This document shows, in pieces, positions 43,997-52,562 of a stretch of 64,000 bases of DNA. The position numbers and the translations under genes were made by a program. Below the pieces are notes generated by a model. The model worked only from the letters and a program-made list of their open reading frames with translations. It was not told where the DNA came from and did not search any database. Origin of the DNA: an uncultured Acidimicrobiales bacterium (GTDB taxonomy: Bacteria > Actinomycetota > Acidimicrobiia > Acidimicrobiales > Aldehydirespiratoraceae); assembly GCA_905480195.1 (NCBI GenBank), contig CAJQPN010000003.1:1-64000 (forward strand), in the 5' to 3' direction. The first letter of the stretch is position 1. The number at the start of each line of letters is the position of its first letter.

Positions 43997-44904
43997 ACGA
44001 CGCCGCAACCGGTCGAGCGCGACCGTGCATCGCCCTACTCGGCAACCCCAGCGATCTCTTCGGCGGCACCGTGCTCGCTGCCACCATCGACACGTTTGAG
44101 ACAGTCGTCGACATCATCCCGACGACGTTCTACGCGCCACCCGCTTTTCTCTCCGACGCCGCCGAGCTGCAACGGCTCGTCTTTGAGCGAGTAGCTGCCG
44201 GACGAGCAGGCTGCGCGATGACCCTTCGCTCGGACGTGCCGAGCCAAGCCGGCCTTGGTGGCTCGAGCGCAATTCTCATTGCCACAGTGCGAGCCATCGA
44301 CTCCTACTACGGCCTCGGCCTCGCTCCACTCGACATCGCTGCAGTGGCATGGGCAGTCGAGCGCGACGATCTTGGGATCGTGGCCGGGCCTCACGATCGG
44401 GTGATCCAAGCGCTCGGCGGCCTCCAACTGATGGACTTCAGTGGGCCTGATCGCATCGGCCGTCACCGCTGCGTCGACGCCACACTCTTGCCACCACTGC
44501 TTATCGCCTGGCCGAACGAACCCGACCAGGCATCGGACGATGGTCACCGCTTGGTCTGGGAACGAATCCAGGCCGGTGACACCATGCTGGGCCGGCAGCT
44601 ACTCGAGTTCGCCTCAATCGCCGAACACGGCACTGCAGCTCTTGAAGGCGGTGATCACGCAACCTTCGCCGATGCAGTCGATACGAACTTTGATCTGCGC
44701 TGCTCTCTCTTCGATGTCGACGCAGACGACCGTCGCCTCGTCGATGTTGCACGAGCGGCCGGCGGCGCAGCGAAACTGAGCGGCAGCGGAGGTTCGATTG
44801 TTGCGGTGCCTCGCCCCGGTGGCAGGCTCGAAGAGATCAGCGAAGCCCTCGTAGCTGCGGGAGCCTCAGTCAGCCGCAGCGTTCGGATCGCGCTCGCCCC
44901 GTAG
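43993..44904 (+). CDS. Glucuronokinase-like GHMP kinase
   Basis: A 303-residue GHMP-superfamily sugar kinase. Motif 1 is IALLGNPSDLFGGTV (residues 13-27), motif 2 VPSQAGLGGSSAILIATV with the Gly-rich phosphate loop, then GIVAGPHDRVIQALGGLQLMDF, and motif 3 AAKLSGSGGSIVAV. The NPSD start, the AG-x-DRV-x-Q-x-x-GGL block and LLPPL are features of plant glucuronokinase, which phosphorylates D-glucuronate at C1. Other GHMP kinases (mevalonate, galactokinase) fit worse. No UDP-sugar pyrophosphorylase is adjacent. Its 3' end overlaps the convergent enoyl-CoA hydratase by 39 bases. Confidence 0.8.
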   Translation: MNDAATGRARPCIALLGNPSDLFGGTVLAATIDTFETVVDIIPTTFYAPPAFLSDAAELQRLVFERVAAGRAGCAMTLRSDVPSQAGLGGSSAILIATVRAIDSYYGLGLAPLDIAAVAWAVERDDLGIVAGPHDRVIQALGGLQLMDFSGPDRIGRHRCVDATLLPPLLIAWPNEPDQASDDGHRLVWERIQAGDTMLGRQLLEFASIAEHGTAALEGGDHATFADAVDTNFDLRCSLFDVDADDRRLVDVARAAGGAAKLSGSGGSIVAVPRPGGRLEEISEALVAAGASVSRSVRIALAP

Positions 44905-45630
44905 GAAGGCGTCGCGTGCCTCGTCGCCGTGGCCCTGCAGGTTCAACTCGTAGGTGAACCCCTGTTCGAAGCGATACGACTCCATCGGTGAGTGATCGAT
45001 GCCGTTCAGCGACACCTTGGCCGCACGAATCACCGGAGCTGACTTTGACGCGATGGTACCGGCCACCACCCGCGCGGTCTCCATGAGCTCATCAAGCGGC
45101 ACCACCCGCAACACGGTGCCCCACTCGAGGAGTTGCTCTGCAACAACCGGCTCACAGCTGTACAGCATCCAGCGAAGATGCTTTTCGGGCACCAGACGGC
45201 GGAGGTGCGTCGCTGCTCCGAGCGCACCATTGTCAACCTCCGGAAGCCCGAAGCGCACACCCTCGGCGGCAACGACGACATCAGCAGACCCGACGAGACC
45301 AATCCCGGTTCCGAGGCAGAAGTCGTTCACCGCACAAACCACAGGAACGGCGCACTCGTAGACAGCCCGGAACGCCTCGGCACATGCACGGTTGACTGCA
45401 AGTATCCCCTCGTGCCCGGGCATCGCCTGCATCTCCTTGATGTCGACACCTGCGCAGAAGCCTCGTCCGGTTGCGGTGATAATCACCGCACTGATCTCGG
45501 ACCGCTGCTTCACTTCGTCAAGAATCTCCGCAACGGCGTACGTGTCGGCGATCGGAAGCGCGTTGACCTTCGGGTTGTCCATCACCAGCTCAAGGACGCC
45601 GGCGTCAGAGACAGACTGGTGGATCGTCAT
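44866..45630 (-). CDS. Enoyl-CoA hydratase/isomerase family protein
   Basis: A 254-residue crotonase-fold enzyme. IITATGRGFCAGVDIKEM is the oxyanion-hole region, and VCAVNDFCLGTGIGLVGSADVVVAA the second one. EVDNGALGAATHLRRLVPE carries an acidic residue where catalytic Glu are found. It hydrates or isomerises acyl-CoA intermediates; the substrate is unknown. ATG overlaps the stop of the thiolase-like gene (ATGA), so it is co-translated with it. The long N-terminal extension of the raw frame is not family-like. Confidence 0.9.
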   Translation of the reverse strand: MTIHQSVSDAGVLELVMDNPKVNALPIADTYAVAEILDEVKQRSEISAVIITATGRGFCAGVDIKEMQAMPGHEGILAVNRACAEAFRAVYECAVPVVCAVNDFCLGTGIGLVGSADVVVAAEGVRFGLPEVDNGALGAATHLRRLVPEKHLRWMLYSCEPVVAEQLLEWGTVLRVVPLDELMETARVVAGTIASKSAPVIRAAKVSLNGIDHSPMESYRFEQGFTYELNLQGHGDEARDAFLRGERDPNAAAD

Positions 45631-46814
45631 CGCCGCACCAAGACCGACGATCCGTGACCGAAGAGGCCCTGATTTGCGGTGATGCCAACTCTGGCTCCCT
45701 CGACCTGGCGGCGTCCAGCTTGGCCACGGAGCTGCCACACCAGCTCGCACACCTGCGCAATCGCCTGTGCAGGCACAGCCTCGCCGAACGCACCCAGACC
45801 GCCCGAAGGGTTGACCGGGAGCCGGCCGCCGATCTCGGTATCGCCGTTCCGCAGCATCTGTTCAGCCTCGCCTTCGGCGCAGAATCCGAGTTGCTCGTAC
45901 CAGTCGAGCTCGAGCGATGACGAGAGGTCATACACCTCGGCGACGTCGACGTCTTCGGGGCCGAGGCCGGCTTCCTCGTAGACCTTGTCGCCGATGGATT
46001 CCTTGAAGCCCCGGAGTGGCTCAGCTGTGGCACCGGCCGAATCGGTGGCGATGTAAGGAAGATCAATCATCGTGTCGGGGTACGTCGGCGTCACCGTCGA
46101 TAGGCCACCAATGCGGACGGGATCGTCGTGACCGAGCGACCTCGCGTAGTCGAGAGAACACACGACCAGCGCCGCACCGCCGTCGGAGGTGGCGCAGATG
46201 TCGAGCAGGCGCAACGGGTCGGAAACGACGGGCGAGTTCAGCACATCATCGACGTCGTACTCTTTGGTGAAACGAGCCCGCTCATTGTGCACCGCATGCC
46301 GCGAGTTCTTGACCTTCACGCGAGCGAAGTCTTCGCTCGTGGCGCCAAAGACGTCCATGCGACGACGGGCGTTCAGACCGAAATACACCGGATTTGTTGC
46401 ACCAACGAGCTTGAACCGTAACCAGTCGAGATCATCTGGCCGGTCGCCTTCGTTGGGCTTCAGGAACCCCTTCGGCGTCGTGTCGGCTCCGACGACGAGT
46501 GCCACCTCGGTCACACCCGAGAAGATCTGGCCACGCGCGACCTGCAACGCAGTCACACCCGACGCACAAGCCGAGTAGCTCGACGACACCTGGGCGCCGT
46601 TGAAGCCAAGCGCCCGCGCGAACGTAGAGCCGGCGACGTACCCGGGGTAGCCGTTGCGGACGGTGATTGCGCCCGAGATGTAGCCGACGTCCCGCCAGTC
46701 GACGCGCGCTTCCGCAAGCGCTTCGCGAGCTGCGAATGTGCCGTACTCGGCGAAGTTGCGGCCCCACTTGCCCCAGGGGTGCATGCCGACACCAATGATT
46801 GCGAGATCGTCCAT
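45627..46814 (-). CDS. Thiolase-superfamily lipid-transfer protein (Ltp/SCP-x type)
   Basis: A 395-residue thiolase-fold protein starting MDDLAIIGVGMHPWGKWG. It has Cys in VSSSYSACASGVTALQ, the position of the thiolase nucleophile. DICATSDGGAALVV, EVYDLSSSLELDWYEQLGF and GGLGAFGEAVPAQAIAQV follow. These are typical of Ltp-type proteins, which in steroid side-chain degradation act as aldolases with a DUF35 partner. The gene encoding a DUF35 protein is directly upstream, 2 bases away. The substrate is unknown; a branched or sterol-derived acyl-CoA is a reasonable inference. Confidence 0.87.
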   Translation of the reverse strand: MDDLAIIGVGMHPWGKWGRNFAEYGTFAAREALAEARVDWRDVGYISGAITVRNGYPGYVAGSTFARALGFNGAQVSSSYSACASGVTALQVARGQIFSGVTEVALVVGADTTPKGFLKPNEGDRPDDLDWLRFKLVGATNPVYFGLNARRRMDVFGATSEDFARVKVKNSRHAVHNERARFTKEYDVDDVLNSPVVSDPLRLLDICATSDGGAALVVCSLDYARSLGHDDPVRIGGLSTVTPTYPDTMIDLPYIATDSAGATAEPLRGFKESIGDKVYEEAGLGPEDVDVAEVYDLSSSLELDWYEQLGFCAEGEAEQMLRNGDTEIGGRLPVNPSGGLGAFGEAVPAQAIAQVCELVWQLRGQAGRRQVEGARVGITANQGLFGHGSSVLVRR

Positions 46815-46816
46815 CG

Positions 46817-47272
46817 TCAGTTCCCCTCTGCGGCGCCGACCGGGCGCCACTTCCACACGGTGTACGCGTGCTCATCGTCTTCGTGGAGCACATCGATGGT
46901 GAGCTCCATCTCCATCCCGATTTCGAGATCGTCAGGGGTGATTCCCTGGGGGCACTGACCGAGCACCACCATCTGCTCTCTTTCGAGTTTGACCGCAGCG
47001 ATCGTGATCGGTTCGTAGGGCTCGGTGTTGGCCACGAACGGCGGAGGAGGGGTGTAGGAGCTGGTCGTGTAACTCCACACCGTCCCCTTGTTCGACAGCA
47101 AGCACTCCTCGAGTTCGGCGCCGATCGCACCAGGATCGCCACCCGCCATACCGGACAGGTGGGCGGGGAAGAAGTAGGACTCTCGATCAGGCACCTTGGC
47201 GCCGATCAGGTGGGCGACACCGTCGACCTCGGTGAAGAGGCCCTCGACGGCGGGTACACGGGTCTTCGTCAC
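46817..47272 (-). CDS. DUF35 OB-fold acyl-CoA-associated protein
   Basis: A 151-residue partner of the adjacent thiolase-like protein. The OB part reads GTVWSYTTSSYTPPPPF, EPITIAAVKLEREQMVVLGQCP and LEIGMEMELTI, the DUF35/ACD pattern. The usual N-terminal rubredoxin-like zinc ribbon (CxxC pairs) is absent: only single Cys residues occur (EECLLSN). Known relatives (ChsH2-type) form complexes with Ltp2. GTG start preceded by a TACCGT box 8 bases away. Transcribed divergently from the lipocalin-like gene. Confidence 0.82.
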   Translation of the reverse strand: MTKTRVPAVEGLFTEVDGVAHLIGAKVPDRESYFFPAHLSGMAGGDPGAIGAELEECLLSNKGTVWSYTTSSYTPPPPFVANTEPYEPITIAAVKLEREQMVVLGQCPQGITPDDLEIGMEMELTIDVLHEDDEHAYTVWKWRPVGAAEGN

Positions 47273-47332
47273 GAAGAGAAACGGTACCGCGGCATGCAGC
47301 CGACGGTGAACCTACGAAGTACGGTCCGCCCC

Positions 47333-48451
47333 ATGACCAGTGAGCGCTCAATCTCCTCCTGGGACGACTTCCCCGTCCACCAGACGTCGGAGTTCATCCG
47401 GCACGCGGCGACGTCGGACCGCAACTTTTACGACCGTTACTACTTCAACATGCACTCGTCGTCGGACGACTTCTTCGCCATCTTCAGCCTCGGGCAGTAC
47501 CCGAACCTCGGAACCACCGATGCCTTCATCGCAGTAACAAAAGACGGCATTCAACGCATCATGCGGGCCAGCAAGCCTCTTCAGGACCGCATGGATGTCT
47601 CGGTCGGACCACTTCGCATCGAAATCATCGAGCCGCTCCACAAACTGCGTGTGATCGTCGAACCGACCGATGCCGACATCTCGATGGATGTCACGTGGAC
47701 TGGCTCAATCCCGGCGATCGAAGAGCCTCGCCAGTACCTCCGCGCCCGGGGCACCGTTGTCTTCGATACCCAGCGGTTCGCGCAACTGGGTCGGTGGGAA
47801 GGCACGCTCACTGTCGGCGGGGAACACATCGCCATCACACCCGACCGTTGCGGCGGCAACCGCGATCGCTCGTGGGGTATTCGTCCCGTCGGCGAGAAGC
47901 AGCCCGACGGTATTCGGCAATCGATCTCGGTCATGCCAGGCATGTGGAACTACATGCCGCACGACTACGGCGATCATTCGATTGTCTACATGTGCCATGA
48001 GAAGCCCGACGGCGAGCGCCCGCTCGAGGAAGCAGTTCGGGTCTGGAACGACCCGTCCCGTCCGATCGAATGGCTCGGCCGCCCCGAGTGGGAGCACGAC
48101 ATGATCAGCGGTAGCCGGTTGCTTAGCGGGAGCCGCATACACCTGCCCGACGCCCCAGAAGGACCGATCACCATCGATGTCAAGCCCCTCATCACCAACT
48201 TCATCTCGATCGGTACCGGCTACGGCATCGACGAAGACTGGCGCCACGGCATGTGGCAGGGTGACACCGAGGTCGTCCAGGCCCTCGAGTACCGTGTTGA
48301 GGAGATCAAGGGACTCGCCCAGTACGGGGTGGTCGACTCGGTTGGAGAGTTCACCTACGCCGGGAACGTCGGTTACGGCCTCTACGAACATGGGTTCTTT
48401 GGCCCGTTCCCCCCAATGAATCTGCACGACCGCGGCGACCTTCACCCGTGA
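47333..48451 (+). CDS. Uncharacterised protein with CrtC/AttH lipocalin-like pattern
   Basis: 372 residues, soluble, beta-rich. The diagnostic-looking stretch is GGNRDRSWGIRPVGEKQPDG around residue 180, similar to the DRSWG-R motif of AttH/CrtC-type double-lipocalin proteins (hydroxyneurosporene synthase family). Its N-terminus (FYDRYYFNMHSSSDDFFAIFSLGQYPN) matches the family's opening strand region. I assign the fold at moderate to low confidence and no reaction. TACGGT lies 7 bases before the ATG, so it is a leaderless candidate. Located beside the Ltp-DUF35 operon, it may act on hydrophobic substrates. Confidence 0.55.
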   Translation: MTSERSISSWDDFPVHQTSEFIRHAATSDRNFYDRYYFNMHSSSDDFFAIFSLGQYPNLGTTDAFIAVTKDGIQRIMRASKPLQDRMDVSVGPLRIEIIEPLHKLRVIVEPTDADISMDVTWTGSIPAIEEPRQYLRARGTVVFDTQRFAQLGRWEGTLTVGGEHIAITPDRCGGNRDRSWGIRPVGEKQPDGIRQSISVMPGMWNYMPHDYGDHSIVYMCHEKPDGERPLEEAVRVWNDPSRPIEWLGRPEWEHDMISGSRLLSGSRIHLPDAPEGPITIDVKPLITNFISIGTGYGIDEDWRHGMWQGDTEVVQALEYRVEEIKGLAQYGVVDSVGEFTYAGNVGYGLYEHGFFGPFPPMNLHDRGDLHP

Positions 48452-48473
48452 TCGACGCCTCCGACCGAGAACG

Positions 48474-49355
48474 ATGACTTCCTCATCGCTGCCGCCGCCT
48501 CCCCCACGGCCTCCATCGTCGAATCCCCCAACACCCTCACCGGTGAGGTACACCCGATCGACCGACTCGACATGGAGAGATGAATCCCGACCACCTTCGG
48601 TGCCTTACCCAGACCGATCTCGGTGGGGGCTCGGTGATGCTGCGGCCGCAACGCTGATCTATTTCCTCGCTGCTGCCGGCTTGGCGTTGTTCGTGGTGAT
48701 CGTCATCGACGCCGACCCTCTGGCTGGCCCGTGGTTTCCGATCACCCTGATTTTGCCGCAGCTGTTACAGCTCGCGTTCGTGGTCTGGACGGCTCGCCAC
48801 CGTGGCAGTGGTGTCGGGATCGATTTTGGTTTCGCGTTTCAGAAGAAAGACCTTGCAATCGGGGCCATGTTGTTCGTCTTCGGCATCGTCGGGGCAGGCG
48901 TCGTCGTTGTCACCATGGACGCCATCGGCTTGGACGCCCCAACCTCGGCGGTCGCAGAGCTGACCGAGGACGCAGTCGGCGGGGGAAACGACGATGGTGA
49001 GCTCGGGGCTGGAACTGCCGAGAACCCCGACGATGGGTCGGGAATAACGGTCTGGATCGTCATCGTGGCGGTTCTCGCTGCTACCGCCGTGCCCCTGATA
49101 GAAGAACTCGGTTACCGGGGCCTCTGGTACAGCGCGCTCGTCAAGCGAGGCCACAGCGAGTGGTGGGCGATCGTCGTGTCGTCCTTCGTCTTTGCGATCG
49201 TGCACCTTGAGCCGACGCGGACGCCGATCATCTTCGTGCTCGGGATGGTCTTGGGCTGGGGTCGCAAGCTCACCAACCGGATCGGCGCAAGTGTCATCGC
49301 CCACGGCATTATCAATGGACTTGCGTTCGTCGCCTTGTTGACCAGCCTCTCGTAG
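48474..49355 (+). CDS. CPBP-family intramembrane protease
   Basis: A 293-residue membrane protein. A Pro-rich cytoplasmic N-terminus (about 50 residues) is followed by several transmembrane helices. The glutamic-type intramembrane protease motifs are present: EELGYRG (EExxxR), VHLEP with upstream Phe (FxxxH), and HGIINGLAF (HxxxN-like). An acidic insert around residues 160-190 (TEDAVGGGNDDGELGAG) separates two helices. CPBP enzymes cleave prenylated proteins or act in bacteriocin immunity. Substrate unknown. Confidence 0.87.
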   Translation: MTSSSLPPPPPRPPSSNPPTPSPVRYTRSTDSTWRDESRPPSVPYPDRSRWGLGDAAAATLIYFLAAAGLALFVVIVIDADPLAGPWFPITLILPQLLQLAFVVWTARHRGSGVGIDFGFAFQKKDLAIGAMLFVFGIVGAGVVVVTMDAIGLDAPTSAVAELTEDAVGGGNDDGELGAGTAENPDDGSGITVWIVIVAVLAATAVPLIEELGYRGLWYSALVKRGHSEWWAIVVSSFVFAIVHLEPTRTPIIFVLGMVLGWGRKLTNRIGASVIAHGIINGLAFVALLTSLS

Positions 49356-49414
49356 TCAGCATGACGAATCAGCCGCCGGCCCACTGGTAGCTTTCCCATT
49401 ACGTCGTCTGTTAC

Positions 49415-49575
49415 GGCGGGAGAGTTCTTACCTCGAGTGAGACGCCGAAGGAGCAACCGTCCCGGAACCTCTCAGGCTCCCCAACCGCCGAAACGTGGGC
49501 GTCTCGGGAGAGTGGTGCTCCGTGCACCCGCCGAAGGGGAAAGCCGGTGACGGTGAAGCTCTCAGGCATCCGGAC
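49415..49575 (+). promoter_or_regulatory. Tandem glycine riboswitch
   Basis: Two aptamers in series upstream of gcvP. The first has CGGGAGAGTT, CGCCGAAGGAGCAA and ACCTCTCAGGC; the second has CGGGAGAGTG, CGCCGAAGGGG and AGCTCTCAGGCA. GGGAGAG pairing with CTCTC and the CGCCGAAGG bulge are the conserved gcvT-motif elements. A linker of about 25 bases separates them. The gcvP ATG follows about 40 bases after the second aptamer, so it likely turns on gcvP when glycine is high. Confidence 0.92.
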
Positions 49576-49612
49576 CGAGCGGGAACTCGCACTTCGCCAC
49601 CCGGGAGTTTCC

Positions 49613-52516
49613 ATGTCTGACAACATCCGTGCCGCAGAGCAAGGGCATTCGCTCGCCGACCCTGACCGCCGCGACCCGTTCGAGACCAGGCACATCGGTC
49701 CAACTGCCGCCGACCGAGACCACATGCTCGCCACCGTCGGTGTGGCCTCGGTCGCCGACCTGATGGAGCAGACCGTGCCAAGCGATATCCGCCTTGACCA
49801 CCCCCTTGACCTGCCCGAACCACTTGGTCAACTCGGAGCTCAGCAGGCGTTGCGGGCCATCGCCAAGGGCAACCGAGAATACGTTTCTCTGATCGGCATG
49901 GGCTACCACGCCACCGTCACACCGCCAGTCATTCGGCGTAACGTGCTCGAAAATCCCGGCTGGTACACGGCGTATACCCCGTACCAGCCAGAGATCTCGC
50001 AAGGCCGCCTGGAAGCGCTGCTGAACTTCCAGACGATGGTGCTCGAACTCTCCGGGATGGAGGTCGCCAACGCATCGCTGCTCGACGAACCGACCGCTGC
50101 GGCCGAAGCCATGACGATGCTGCACCGGGTCAACAAGTCGAAACCCGGCGATCGGTTCCTGATCGATCACGAAGCGCATCCCCAGACCATCGCCGTTGTC
50201 GAGACCCGCGCCGAACCGATCGGCCTCGACACCATCGTCGCCGATCCCCTCACCGCTGACCTTGAGGGCGTGTTCGGCGTGCTCATTCAGTACCCGGGGT
50301 CCACCGGCGGTCTTCCCGACCTTGCGGCGATCATCGAACGAGCGCATGAGGCAGGCGCTCTGGTGGTCGTCGCTGCCGACCCGTTGGCGCTGGTTGTCCT
50401 GACCCCGCCCGGCGAGCTCGACGCAGACGTCGTCGTGGGATCGACGCAGCGGTTCGGCGTCCCGTTGGGCTTCGGCGGGCCCCACGCCGCCTACTTCGCA
50501 ACGAGGGAAGCGTTCCAACGCAGCCTGCCAGGCCGCGTTGTAGGTGTCTCCGTCGACAGCAAGGAGCGTGTTGCCCTTCGCCTTGCGCTGCAGACCCGCG
50601 AGCAGCACATCCGGCGTGAGAAAGCGACGTCCAACATCTGCACATCTCAGGTCCTGCTCGCCGTGATGGCGTCGTTCTTTGCCCTCTATCACGGCCCAAG
50701 TGGCCTTCGCGAGATCGCAGGTCGGACGAACCGCCTGGCCGGTATTCTTGCCCTCGGACTTCGGCGAGCGGGTGTTGAGCTCGTGCACGATCAGTTCTTC
50801 GACACGGTCTGTGCTCGGCTACCGGGCCGAGCCGACAAGGTGATGGCAATGGCGCTCGCTGATGGCATCAACTTGCGGCGGATCGACGGCGACACAGTCG
50901 CCGTCAGCCTCGACCAGACCACCGATCGAGAAATCGTCGAACGGGTGTGGCAGGCGTTTGGCGTGGAAGCCGATCTCGATGCGTTGGAAGCCGAACACCA
51001 CGACCCTCGACCCCGAGAACTCGTGCGAACCTCTCCCCCACTCGTTCATCCAGTTTTTGAGGCGTACCACTCCGAGACCGAGCTCGTCCGCTACATGCGG
51101 ATGCTCGTCAACCGCGATATCGCCCTCGACCGGTCGATGATCCCGCTCGGCTCGTGCACGATGAAGCTCAACGCAGCGACCGAGATGGAGCCGGTGAGTT
51201 GGCCCGAATTCGCGTCGATTCATCCATTCGCCCCCGTCGACCAGACGATTGGCTACCAGCGCATGATCGATCAGCTCGAGCGCTGGCTGGCTGAGATCAC
51301 CGGGTATGACGCCGTGTCACTGCAGCCCAATAGCGGGGCGCAAGGGGAACTCGCAGGCCTGCTCGCAATTCGCAGCTACCACCGAAGTCGCGGAGATGAC
51401 GATCGGCATGTCTGTCTCATTCCCTCATCGGCCCACGGAACCAACGCTGCCTCCGCGGTGATGGCTGGTATGAGCGTTGCGGTCGTCGAATGCGATGGGC
51501 AGGGCAACGTGGACGTCGACCACCTCGCCGAAATGGTCAAACAACATCGCGAGAACCTCGCAGCGTTGATGATCACCTACCCCTCGACCCACGGTGTGTT
51601 CGAGGTCGAGGTTCGCGCGATCTGTGAGATAGTCCATGAGGCAGGCGGCCAGGTGTACCTCGACGGGGCCAACCTCAACGCGATGGTCGGACTCGCCCAG
51701 CCCGGCAGGTTTGGCGCCGATGTCAGCCACCTCAACCTGCACAAGACGTTCTGCATCCCACACGGTGGCGGAGGTCCAGGCGTCGGACCGATCGGTGTAG
51801 GCGCGCATCTTGCGCCGTTCCTTCCCAATCATCCGCTCAACCCGGTCGCTGGCCCACCTACCGGTTCCGGCCCGATTGCAGCAGCGCCGTGGGGGTCGGC
51901 CGGAATCCTTCCGATCCCGTGGATGTACATCCGCATGATGGGCGCCGAAGGGCTACGTCGCGCGACTGAGATGGCGATCCTCAACGCCAACTACATCGCA
52001 GCGCGTCTCGACCCGTACTTTCCCGTGCTCTACCGAGGTGCCAACGGCTTCGTCGCCCACGAATGCATCCTCGACACCCGCGTGCTCAAAGACGACACCG
52101 GCATCACGGTTGACGACATCGCAAAGCGATTGATCGACTTCGGGTTCCACGCACCGACGATGTCGTTTCCCGTGGCCGGGACACTGATGGTCGAGCCGAC
52201 CGAGAGTGAATCCCTCGCCGAGATCAATCGGTTCTGCGAAGCCATGATCGCCATCCACGACGAAGCAATGCGCGTCAAGGCGGGAGAATGGCCAGCCGAC
52301 GACAACCCGTTGGTCAACGCGCCACACCCTGCCGCCGACGTGATCGCCGACGACTGGTCCCATGCGTACCCGCGTCAGGTCGCCGCTCACCCCCGAGGCT
52401 TCGATCGGGCTAACAAATACTGGCCACCCGTCAGTCGCATCGACGGTGCGGCAGGCGATCGCAACCTCGTATGCAGCTGTCCACCTCTCGACACGCTGGC
52501 TCATGTCCCCAACTGA
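49613..52516 (+). CDS. gcvP: Glycine dehydrogenase (decarboxylating), P-protein
   Basis: A 967-residue PLP enzyme of the glycine cleavage system, in the fused P1-P2 homodimer form. FETRHIGPT near the N-terminus, [19 protein letters not shown] and [20 protein letters not shown] are P1 features. The PLP lysine is in [18 protein letters not shown]. It decarboxylates glycine and passes the aminomethyl group to the H-protein. I chose the ATG at [10 protein letters not shown] with GGGAG upstream, after the riboswitch. gcvT and gcvH are not in the window. Confidence 0.97.
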   Translation: MSDNIRAAEQGHSLADPDRRDPFETRHIGPTAADRDHMLATVGVASVADLMEQTVPSDIRLDHPLDLPEPLGQLGAQQALRAIAKGNREYVSLIGMGYHATVTPPVIRRNVLENPGWYTAYTPYQPEISQGRLEALLNFQTMVLELSGMEVANASLLDEPTAAAEAMTMLHRVNKSKPGDRFLIDHEAHPQTIAVVETRAEPIGLDTIVADPLTADLEGVFGVLIQYPGSTGGLPDLAAIIERAHEAGALVVVAADPLALVVLTPPGELDADVVVGSTQRFGVPLGFGGPHAAYFATREAFQRSLPGRVVGVSVDSKERVALRLALQTREQHIRREKATSNICTSQVLLAVMASFFALYHGPSGLREIAGRTNRLAGILALGLRRAGVELVHDQFFDTVCARLPGRADKVMAMALADGINLRRIDGDTVAVSLDQTTDREIVERVWQAFGVEADLDALEAEHHDPRPRELVRTSPPLVHPVFEAYHSETELVRYMRMLVNRDIALDRSMIPLGSCTMKLNAATEMEPVSWPEFASIHPFAPVDQTIGYQRMIDQLERWLAEITGYDAVSLQPNSGAQGELAGLLAIRSYHRSRGDDDRHVCLIPSSAHGTNAASAVMAGMSVAVVECDGQGNVDVDHLAEMVKQHRENLAALMITYPSTHGVFEVEVRAICEIVHEAGGQVYLDGANLNAMVGLAQPGRFGADVSHLNLHKTFCIPHGGGGPGVGPIGVGAHLAPFLPNHPLNPVAGPPTGSGPIAAAPWGSAGILPIPWMYIRMMGAEGLRRATEMAILNANYIAARLDPYFPVLYRGANGFVAHECILDTRVLKDDTGITVDDIAKRLIDFGFHAPTMSFPVAGTLMVEPTESESLAEINRFCEAMIAIHDEAMRVKAGEWPADDNPLVNAPHPAADVIADDWSHAYPRQVAAHPRGFDRANKYWPPVSRIDGAAGDRNLVCSCPPLDTLAHVPN

Positions 52517-52527
52517 CGATAGGGTCA

Positions 52528-52545
52528 ACCAGAACGCGTTCTAGT
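52528..52545. promoter_or_regulatory. KstR-like TetR operator palindrome
   Basis: AGAACGCGTTCT at 52531-52542 is a perfect 12-base palindrome, within ACCAGAACGCGTTCTAGTT. It follows the TnnAACnnGTTnnA pattern of the mycobacterial cholesterol-catabolism repressor KstR at all but one of the outer positions. It lies about 20 bases upstream of the luciferase-like gene. No kstR gene is in the window, so the regulator is unidentified. Confidence 0.5.
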
Positions 52546-52562
52546 TTTAGGGGCATTGGATC

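Noticed and set aside
47705-48553. Minus-strand frame opposite the lipocalin-like gene
   Set aside because: Composition typical of an antisense frame; the sense gene has a promoter box and a family motif.
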